Shown here piece after piece: positions 1 to 6,400 of a stretch of 9,740 bases of DNA. This DNA comes from an uncultured Coriobacteriaceae bacterium (GTDB lineage Bacteria > Actinomycetota > Coriobacteriia > Coriobacteriales > Atopobiaceae): NCBI GenBank assembly GCA_900551595.1, contig URWR01000051.1, positions 1 to 9,740 on the forward strand, given 5' to 3'. Each line of letters starts with the position of its first letter. Positions within the stretch are counted from its first letter, which is position 1. The notes under the pieces were generated by a model, which did not search any database, was not told where the DNA came from, and worked only from the letters and a program-made list of their open reading frames with translations. The translations under genes were made by a program, and so were the position numbers.

Positions 1-1
1 T

Positions 2-487
2 GTACTTTCTGATGCCCAACCTGTTATACAGCGACTCGACGGCATTACCGAAGAGTTGGAGCCAGCTTCTGCTCGCGTGGAACCTTTGTTGGACAAGGTT
101 GGTACGGCTGTTGATGCCCTCTCGGTAGACCTTGTTCGTGTGGATGATATTTTGACTGATGTTTCAACGGTAACAAGCACGGGTGCCTCTGTTTCAGATG
201 CCGTAACAAAGGCTACAAATGCTGCAGCTGATGGGTTGGTGGGGCTTGCGCATCGCATTACTGGAAAACAACATGCCAGCTCGGATGAGCCGGCACAATT
301 AGCTGCTCCAGAAGACAGCAATTCTCAGGCGGAAAATGCTGAAGCAACACCAGCAGAAGCAGCAAAGCATGAGCGTGGTGAGCGCGTTTATATTACCTAT
401 CCAGTTGACGCTGCACCTCAAGATAAAAATGAGGCTCCCCAAAACACTGCTGAGAAAAATGAAGATAATGCAGCTGCAGAGAATTAG
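2..487 (+). CDS. DUF948-like coiled-coil protein, C-terminal part (5' end outside window)
   Basis: The frame is open from the first bases of the window to TAG at 485-487, so the true start lies upstream; 161 residues are visible. The first 90 or so are heptad-like and helical, with repeated short hydrophobics separated by acidic residues (for example LEPASARVEPLLDKVGTAVD), as in DUF948/YtxG-type proteins. Those normally begin with one N-terminal membrane helix, which would be in the missing part. The last 70 residues are low-complexity, rich in Ala, Glu, Asn and Pro, and probably disordered. A TTG at 56 could be mistaken for a start, but the same frame continues upstream with equally protein-like residues (VLSDAQPVIQRLDGITEE). 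Function is unknown; DUF948 proteins are often described as general-stress related in Bacilli, which would suit the sigma-factor genes next door. The family call is by style only. Confidence 0.6.
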   Translation, partial: VLSDAQPVIQRLDGITEELEPASARVEPLLDKVGTAVDALSVDLVRVDDILTDVSTVTSTGASVSDAVTKATNAAADGLVGLAHRITGKQHASSDEPAQLAAPEDSNSQAENAEATPAEAAKHERGERVYITYPVDAAPQDKNEAPQNTAEKNEDNAAAEN

Positions 488-554
488 GGGCTTGGGTATA
501 TAAGCTCACAGAAATATCTAGTGCAAGTATCCTGAAGAGAATTCGAGGACAGTT

Positions 555-947
555 ATGTCAGATAGGGTTGTAGGACTCACTGTTCCTGCTGAGCCATCAT
601 TTGCCCGTACCGTGCGTATGCTTGCTTCTAATCTTGCGGTGGTTTGCGGTATGGATGTTGACGATGTTGATGAAGTGCGTATGGCAGCAGAAGAGGGCTT
701 TGTCTTTGCCTGTGCTACGAACACTTCGGGCTGTGAGGTAGCTTTTTCTTTGGATGACAGTCGTATTGATATGACGTTTTCCTTAGGTGAACAGTTTTCT
801 CATGCCTCTGAGGATGAAGAAGAAATACCAGATGCCTTACGTTATGCCGACTTACTTCTTTCAGCGGTTTGCGATGAGTACGAGGTAGATCGAGAGCATA
901 ACCTTCTTCGCTTAGCGAAGGTTGCTGGGGGTACGCATGCCGAGTAA
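555..947 (+). CDS. RsbW/SpoIIAB-like anti-sigma factor candidate with degenerate ATP-binding site
   Basis: This is a 130-residue protein whose ATG at 555 is preceded by GAGG (545-548) at six bases, a good ribosome site. Length, order of segments and position directly before a SigB-type sigma gene fit the RsbW/SpoIIAB anti-sigma family (GHKL ATPase fold). The N-terminal VPAEPSFARTVRMLASNLA resembles the RsbW start, DVDEVRMAAEEGF the N-box helix, and ADLLLSAVCDEYEVDREHN the C-terminal helix and strand. The key residues are not all there. Glu47 matches the catalytic Glu, but the Mg-binding Asn four residues later is Phe51. The D-x-G box reads FSLGEQF, and no G-x-G-L loop is visible. It may bind its sigma factor without kinase activity, or be a diverged HATPase_c_2 protein of other function. 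Its end overlaps the sigma gene by 11 bases, which suggests coupled translation. Assignment rests mainly on context and pattern. Confidence 0.6.
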   Translation: MSDRVVGLTVPAEPSFARTVRMLASNLAVVCGMDVDDVDEVRMAAEEGFVFACATNTSGCEVAFSLDDSRIDMTFSLGEQFSHASEDEEEIPDALRYADLLLSAVCDEYEVDREHNLLRLAKVAGGTHAE

Positions 948-1746
948 GAATGCTGTGCATGAGTCTGCTCGGCGTGGTTCTCGCAGTAAGCTTGCTTGGG
1001 ATAAAGCTCGGACCCATGAGCTTTTCCGACGCTATAAAGAGCACGGCGATGAGGACGCTCGTGAGCAACTCATAATGAATCATCTCAACCTGGTGCATTT
1101 TCTTGCGGCTAAGTTTAAGAACCGTGGCGAGCCGTTAGACGATCTTGTTCAGGTGGGTACCGTTGGTCTTATCAAGGCAATCGATCGCTTTGATCCTTCG
1201 CGTGGTTTGGAATTTACCACTTATGCAACGCCCACCATTCTTGGAGAAATCAAGCGTCATTTCCGTGACAAAGGCTGGAGTGTACGCGTTCCCCGTCGTT
1301 TGCAGGAGCTCTCTGCAAAGGTAAATCAGGCGACTGAAGAACTTACAAAAGAGCTGCAACGCACCCCATCGGTCGAGGAAATTGCTAAAAGTCTTAATAC
1401 AAGTGTTGATGAGGTACTTGAGGCAATGGAATCCAGTGGGGCATATAGCTCTGTATCGCTTGAGACATCTTCTTCAGATGAAGAAGATGCACCTTCGATT
1501 ATCGATCGCTATGCAAGCGAGGATGAAGCGCTTGACTCAGCAGATGATCGTATGGTGATAGAAGATACCATTCGTGATTTCTCGCCGCGCGAACAAGAAG
1601 TTATTCGCATGCGTTTTCTTGAAGGGCTTACACAAGTTGAAATAGCTCAACGGCTTGGTGTTTCGCAGGTACAGGTTTCCCGTTTGCTACGACGCACTCT
1701 TAAGCGTATTCAGGAAAAGATTGACCCGGAGGGTCTTGGACGATAA
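937..1746 (+). CDS. sigB: SigB/SigF-family RNA polymerase sigma factor
   Basis: A 269-residue alternative sigma-70 factor of the SigB/SigF/SigG group that directs RNA polymerase to a stress or development regulon. There is no region 1.1. Region 2 spans about residues 42-112, with the core-binding stretch DDLVQVGTVGLIKAIDRFD and the -10 recognition segment FTTYATPTILGEIKRHFRD. Region 3 spans about 117-190 (VRVPRRLQELSAKVNQ). Region 4 spans about 207-262 and includes the -35 helix-turn-helix LTQVEIAQRLGVSQVQVSR at 231-249. A Ser/Asp/Glu-rich linker separates regions 3 and 4. I chose ATG 937 over TTG 922: it has G5 (927-931) five bases upstream, is a normal start codon, and overlaps the preceding stop as in rsbW-sigB pairs. 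The protein would be 274 residues from TTG 922. The paralogue within the B/F/G group cannot be fixed from sequence alone. Confidence 0.88.
   Translation: MPSKNAVHESARRGSRSKLAWDKARTHELFRRYKEHGDEDAREQLIMNHLNLVHFLAAKFKNRGEPLDDLVQVGTVGLIKAIDRFDPSRGLEFTTYATPTILGEIKRHFRDKGWSVRVPRRLQELSAKVNQATEELTKELQRTPSVEEIAKSLNTSVDEVLEAMESSGAYSSVSLETSSSDEEDAPSIIDRYASEDEALDSADDRMVIEDTIRDFSPREQEVIRMRFLEGLTQVEIAQRLGVSQVQVSRLLRRTLKRIQEKIDPEGLGR
1466..1489 (+). repeat. Perfect 10-bp inverted repeat inside the sigma-factor gene
   Basis: CATCTTCTTC (1466-1475) and its exact complement GAAGAAGATG (1480-1489) flank the 4-base loop AGAT. The hairpin falls in the codons for the Ser/Asp/Glu linker between regions 3 and 4. 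There is no U-tract, so it is not a terminator. It may simply result from Ser (TCT, TCA) codons next to Glu/Asp codons. Confidence 0.5.
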
Positions 1747-1785
1747 CACTGCAGGTGTTGGTGAAACAATAAGAGAGAAGTAGCC

Positions 1786-3183
1786 ATGCAGCCAACAAAA
1801 TTTATTTCAGGAAACCGCATCAATACGTGCGATAAACGCAGTGCGCATGTTCGTGATATGTGTGCAAAAGCATGGCTTGTGGTGGGCATTATTGTGCTGG
1901 CTGCAGTGGCTATTATGGTGCTCGGTCGCATTTCGAGTGTGCTGCTCTTCCTTGCGATTGGATTGTTAATAGCCTACGTTTCTTCTCCTCTTGTCAATTG
2001 GCTTGATCGCCATCATGTTCCCCGTGGGTTTGCGGCACTCTTTGGTGTAATCGCAGTTATTGCATGCGTTGTTCTGCTCTTTGCGCTTGTGATCCCGCTT
2101 CTGCTTTCTCAGATGACAAGCTTGTTGCAGAATCTTCCCGAACGCATCTCTTCTATAGGCTCCTGGATAACCAATCTGCAGAACAACTACGATATCGTGC
2201 GGCAAATCAGTGAGCATGTCCGCATGGATGAGATAATTCATTCTGTACAAGGTATTTTGGGCACGATGGTTTCCACATTGCTTTCGGCAATAGGAAATGG
2301 CTTTGTGCCTGCAGTGAGCAATATTGCTTCAGCTGTTTTCCTTGTTTTTCTTGGCTTTGTCTTTGCATATTGGCTGGTTCTGGATTATCCCAAGATCAAT
2401 AGGGAAATCTGTCGCATTCTTGGCCCTGGCCGTTCGCATGATTATCAAGTATTAAGCGCTGTTGTTGCTCGTTCAGTTGGTGGCTATTTACGATCAACAG
2501 TCGTTAATTCGCTCATCCAAGGATTTTTAGCTTTTGTGGGCTTTAAGCTTGTTGGGCATCCCTATGCAGAAATAATGGGTGTTCTTTCGGGCATTCTGAA
2601 TTTTATTCCAGTGGTTGGACCAACAATTTCCGCAGCAATTGCTACCGTCATTGCCTTGCTCTATAGCCCTGTCATGGCATTCTGGACTCTTGTCGTAGCG
2701 GTATTGTCTCAAAACCTTACCGATAACGTTATTGTTCCAAGGATCAACCAATCCACCATGCAAATTCATCCCGTACTTTCGCTTACGGCTCTGGTGCTGG
2801 GCTCTACGCTTCTCGGTACACTCGGCATGGTTATTTCTCTGCCGCTTTGCGCCATCATCAAAGGCGTGTTTGTGTTCTATTTTGAATCAAAAACTGACAC
2901 ACAGATCGTTTCCTATGAAGGCGCTCTTTTCCGCGGTACGCCCTATGTAGATGCACAAGGATCGCCAGTACCTGCTTGTGACGCGGTGGGGGATGATCGT
3001 TTTGGCGATTCAGAAATCGCACCACTTCCTTCTACCGGAGAAGCAATAGCTAAACCTCGTCCGAAGCAGGGCTGGGAGCGTGCTTTGCATCACATGACTC
3101 ATGTTCATAAAGACACAACTTCTGAGAATGCAAATACCCCTTCAGATACAACAGTCGAGGACAATAAGCACGATAATGCATAG
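1786..3183 (+). CDS. AI-2E family membrane transporter (YrrI/TqsA/PerM-like)
   Basis: A 465-residue polytopic membrane protein of the AI-2E transporter family (PF01594), whose members export autoinducer-2 or act as ion antiporters; the substrate here is unknown. Hydrophobic segments lie at about residues 30-46, 50-70, 82-106, 180-200, 240-256, 262-294 (a hairpin), 296-312 and 328-366. A soluble amphipathic region lies between about 110 and 175, as is usual. The family signature NFIPVVGP is at 272-279, followed by DNVIVPRI at 313-320 and IHPVLSL. A hydrophilic tail of about 95 residues, rich in Asp, Thr and Lys, follows the last helix and is longer than in many relatives. ATG 1786 is preceded by a purine-rich AGAGAGAAG (1772-1780); ATG 1858 would still retain all helices. 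It starts 39 bases after the sigma gene, with no terminator between, so it is probably in the same transcript. A YrrI-type gene near alaS is also known from Bacillus subtilis. Confidence 0.88.
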   Translation: MQPTKFISGNRINTCDKRSAHVRDMCAKAWLVVGIIVLAAVAIMVLGRISSVLLFLAIGLLIAYVSSPLVNWLDRHHVPRGFAALFGVIAVIACVVLLFALVIPLLLSQMTSLLQNLPERISSIGSWITNLQNNYDIVRQISEHVRMDEIIHSVQGILGTMVSTLLSAIGNGFVPAVSNIASAVFLVFLGFVFAYWLVLDYPKINREICRILGPGRSHDYQVLSAVVARSVGGYLRSTVVNSLIQGFLAFVGFKLVGHPYAEIMGVLSGILNFIPVVGPTISAAIATVIALLYSPVMAFWTLVVAVLSQNLTDNVIVPRINQSTMQIHPVLSLTALVLGSTLLGTLGMVISLPLCAIIKGVFVFYFESKTDTQIVSYEGALFRGTPYVDAQGSPVPACDAVGDDRFGDSEIAPLPSTGEAIAKPRPKQGWERALHHMTHVHKDTTSENANTPSDTTVEDNKHDNA

Positions 3184-3224
3184 TGTATCGAGTGTTCAAA
3201 AGGATACGTGCTGATTGAGGCAAT

Positions 3225-3239
3225 GTCACTGAGGTCACT
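3225..3239 (+). repeat. Short direct repeat GTCACT-N3-GTCACT
   Basis: Two copies of GTCACT (3225-3230 and 3234-3239) lie 9 bases apart, about 180 bases before the surface-protein start. They could be a tandem operator half-site or chance. The remaining 220 bases between the transporter stop and the surface gene are AT-rich and hold no gene I can see. No convincing terminator follows the transporter gene. Confidence 0.2.
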
Positions 3240-3329
3240 TTATGCAAGTTTATGTAGACCTTATGAATAGATATTTTCAGGTAGAAAAATCTAACCGGAT
3301 TGGCTCATCTCTCAAATCATTTCAGGGCT

Positions 3330-3335
3330 TATACT
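3330..3335 (+). promoter_or_regulatory. Possible -10 element of the surface-protein gene
   Basis: TATACT matches the sigma-A -10 consensus at five of six bases and lies about 70 bases before ATG 3404. No acceptable -35 hexamer is seen 16-18 bases upstream (around 3307-3312 it reads ATCTCT), and there is no extended -10 TG. The site is weak or depends on an activator, and the call is tentative. Confidence 0.3.
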
Positions 3336-3392
3336 GATAAACAGAGAATTTACTTCTCAATTTTTCCATTTGTTTTATTGGAAACCTGAAGT

Positions 3393-3406
3393 AGGAGTGA
3401 GTGATG
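3393..3406 (+). promoter_or_regulatory. Strong ribosome binding site with ATG 3404, out of frame with the surface ORF
   Basis: AGGAG (3393-3397) stands six bases before ATG 3404-3406, the best ribosome site in the window. The long surface-protein frame is in another phase. Its own first possible start, GTG 3436, has only the abutting G-run upstream and no properly spaced Shine-Dalgarno. In that frame TGA at 3409-3411 rules out any earlier start. The intended start is therefore almost certainly ATG 3404, with the frame switched at the G-run. Confidence 0.8.
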
Positions 3407-3463
3407 GTTGAACGTCTGAAACGACTCGGGGGGGGGTGCACCTCCTTGAGCACCCTCATGTAG
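3404..3463 (+). CDS. Leader reading frame of the surface protein in the G9 (OFF) state
   Basis: Translation from ATG 3404 gives MVERLKRLGGGCTSLSTLM and stops at TAG 3461-3463. The first eleven residues (MVERLKRLGGG) carry three basic residues and look like the n-region of a signal peptide. The following codons, after the G-run, are nonsense compared with the long frame. If the tract were ten G, the same leader would continue into V-HLLEHPHVVWRALVLV, giving a normal signal peptide and a protein of 1139 residues. With eight G it would end early at TGA. I read this as the N-terminal piece of the surface protein, not as an independent peptide gene. Confidence 0.7.
   Translation: MVERLKRLGGGCTSLSTLM
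3428..3436 (+). repeat. Poly-G tract (G9), candidate phase-variation switch
   Basis: Nine uninterrupted G form the longest G/C homopolymer in the window, and sit inside the start of a surface-protein gene, between ATG 3404 and the signal-peptide core. The distance from ATG 3404 to GTG 3436 is 32 bases, so the frames join only if the tract has 10 (or 7, 13) G. Such tracts change length by slipped-strand mispairing. The same offset could be corrected by RNA polymerase adding one G, or by a -1 ribosomal slip. Confidence 0.85.
3430..3447 (+). promoter_or_regulatory. Hairpin overlapping the G-tract and containing an anti-Shine-Dalgarno-like sequence
   Basis: GGTGCACC (3435-3442) is a perfect palindrome. 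As RNA, the end of the G-run can pair with CCTCCTT across a UGCA loop: 3436:3441, 3435:3442, G.U 3434:3443, 3433:3444, 3432:3445, then G.U pairs. CACCTCCTT (3439-3447) equals the conserved 3' end of 16S rRNA. It can also pair with the gene's own AGGAG at 3393-3397 through CTCCT at 3442-3446. A role in slippage or start-site masking is inference. Confidence 0.4.
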
Positions 3464-6400
3464 TGTGGCGTGCATTAGTTTTAGTGTGTTCGCTTGTTTG
3501 GGTGCTTATTGTGAGCATGTGCCCCGCACGAGCGTTCGGTGCAGTTAATTTCAGTGACCATACGGTTCCCGGCGTTACTCCGCGTGGTACTACGATCGAT
3601 CTTTTTGACTACTGGTTAAACGGTCGTGGAGATCCTGATGACCAGCTAACAGGCCAGCAGGAAATTGGAATTAACTTAGGTCACTCGCTCTTTTTTGGTA
3701 AAAATATGGGCCCAAGTGTTGAGGTCCCAGAGGGTCAAACGAGTGCTGCAACAGATGACAATCTCAATAACTATGTTGGAGATCGCCGAGGCCCTCGCGT
3801 AGGCATCGTAGAAAATGTGCTCGGAAGCGATGGCTATCCCACACTTGCAGTTGGTAAGACTAAAGGGGAGTCCCTTGCTTACCTCTTTGATCCAGACTAT
3901 CCCAATTCAGACTATCGGCAGTCTTTCTCGAATGTTAGCGGCCTTTTGCAAGTGGATGATCAAGGCTATTACTACTACGATAGTCACAAAAACTTTGCCC
4001 AATTTAATGAAGACACCGATTCTTTTACCCTGTACGACAATTGGGCAGTGAATGAAACAGGTAACTCAAAGCAGGGTCAGTTCTTTCCTTTTAATACGGC
4101 AGATCAGGTATTTAATAGCGATGAACTAACGCCAGAAGGCACACTCTCTCCAAAGAGTATTAAATCTATCAACTCTGAGTTGAATCACTACTTTGGTCTT
4201 AGTATGTCCACGCGCTTTGTACAGCAAGAGGGTGGACAGACGACCACACCTGATGGAACTCCAATCGATGTGACCTACAACTTCTCCGGCGATGACGATG
4301 TTTGGATTTTTATCGACGGCAAGCTTGTGGGAGACCTTGGTGGCAATCATGATGCGGCAGCCATTACGATCAATTTCCGCACGGGTAGGGTCATCGTTTA
4401 CCGCGATGAAAATATGAACAATGAATATGACGATGGTGAGTCTATCTACACCGACACCACCCTTAAAGACACACTCGGGCTCTCTGGGGATACGCTTGAG
4501 GATGGCTCGTATCATACGTTGGACTTCTATTACTTGGAGCGAGGCAATTACGATTCCAACCTCTCGCTGCGGTATAACCTGGTAGCTATTCCCGAATCCG
4601 ATCTTGTGAAGGTGGATCAGAATAGCAATCTGCTTCCTGGTGCAGGGTTTGAGGTCTACAACACAACAGATGGTATGGAGCCCAGTGCAGATACACTTAT
4701 CTGCCAAGCTGTAACGGAAGATGATGGCAGTGTTGTGCTGCGCGATAATGAGGGTTACCCAATTACCGTTAATCATCTTTGGGATGAAGGCGTACGGAAT
4801 ATTACCCTGCGTGAGACGCAGATCCCAGCTGGCTACCGCTCAAGCGGAGACATTGAACTCTACCTTAAGCACTACGACGGTAATCAGACAGCAAATCAGC
4901 AGGAAGCCACCTTTTTACTCTCTCAAGATCAGTGGAATACGGGCGTTTACGCAGAACCAAAAGTAACAACTTCTGTGCGTGGCTCAATTAACTATGGGGA
5001 TGACCAATCAGTAAGCGGTAACGAACTCATTACACAGGGCACGCTTTTTGTTGTGGTTGAGAAGTGCGATGCGAATGGAGTATGGCACCCGGTTACGGGT
5101 AACGCACTCGACGGTTGGACGGTTGAAGAAGGAACTGGTTCAGAAGCGGCGCTTGATGCGCTTCGTAAAGCAATGGATGGTGAATCCAGCTCTGCTGCGG
5201 TCTTTACATTGGGATCAGGAGGCGCATGGCAAGCAGAAATCGAGGAACTGCCCGGGCGTCTCCAGGACTATGTATATTTCAACGGCTCTGGTGATGGTAA
5301 TGGCACGCTGCGCGGCTGTTATTACTATACGACTGCATCTCGCGACGATCTTGCGAGCGCTGGAGCAGCAAATACCTATGCGGTTACCAATGCCGATAGC
5401 TTTACACGCGAGTTTTCTGCACGTCTGTACGTACCCAATATTTTGAATCGCGTTATTGTCCAAAAGATTGATCAAGACGGTGCTCCTATTAACGGTGCAA
5501 CTATGGGACTCTTCACCGAGAACGATGTGACAATCGATGAGGATGGTGGCTACACCTTGAAGGAAGGCGCCGTTCCAATTGAGGGCTACACGGGTGAGAC
5601 GCGAACCCTTTCCAAAGCAGATGGTGATGCTATCGACCTTGAGGGTGCTGTGATCTTCACTGGGCTTGAAGATGGTACCTACTATGCTGCTGAGGTAAAT
5701 GCACCTGGTGGCTACGAGCGGAATATGCGCGCGTCACGCATTACTGTCTCCTCCGAGGGTGTTTTTGCAGATGCTGGAGCAGCGGGCGACGGCGTGACGG
5801 TTACTCGCGGTGTTGGACGTCTTGTACGCTCTATGGTGCAGTTTGCAACCGATGATGATGTCGATGCTACCCTGCATGATCTGAGAGCCGTGCGTATGGT
5901 GCGTGACGGCAGCGATACTCAATGGGAAAAGGTTAATGGTGCCGACGATATTCATCTGACTTTCTCGGATGCTGGTAATGCTGTACTTGATTACGACGCC
6001 GTAGAAGGCAGTGATCGTCGTTTTACGGTGGATGAAGGCGAGCCGGGTCTTGCGATATATCAGTGTCAAGAGCACGTTACCGAACCGCGACAAAATCTTG
6101 AGGACAGGGAGCTCTCTCCACTCTTCACAGGTGTGACGATTGTTTCTATTGAGAAGCGCGCATCCAATGTTACGGTGCCGCTTGTTGGTACCAAGACAAT
6201 GGAAGGCAGAACATTTACTGAAGGTGAAACACTTTCCTTTGGTATTGAGGGTACGTATGAAGGGGCAGCAGAGGGCGTGAATGTGCCGTATCCTAGAAAT
6301 GCTTCACTCAATGCTGATGGTTCTTCGGCTACCCTTGTTGTAACGCCTGAAGCGGGCACTACGAGTGCGACAGTTGATTTTGGCCGTATTACGTTTGAGC

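Noticed and set aside
56..487. TTG 56 as the start of the first gene
   Set aside because: The frame stays open and protein-like back to the window edge, so this is an internal Leu codon.
494..499. GGGTAT before the anti-sigma gene, matching the SigB-type -10 consensus (possible autoregulation)
   Set aside because: No GTTT-like -35 lies 12-17 bases upstream (474-479 reads CTGCAG), so the match alone is not enough.
3185..3207. GTATC...GATAC inverted repeat after the transporter gene as a terminator
   Set aside because: Only five pairs, a 13-base loop and no U-tract.
3508..3525. Cys in the signal region (VSMC) as a lipoprotein lipobox
   Set aside because: The residue before Cys is Met, not Gly/Ala/Ser, and the protein has a full LPGTG anchor with a better ARA cleavage site downstream.
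4126..4776. 216-codon open frame on the minus strand inside the surface gene
   Set aside because: It mirrors the coding frame of a clear surface protein, has no domain or ribosome-site support, and reads as low-information sequence.
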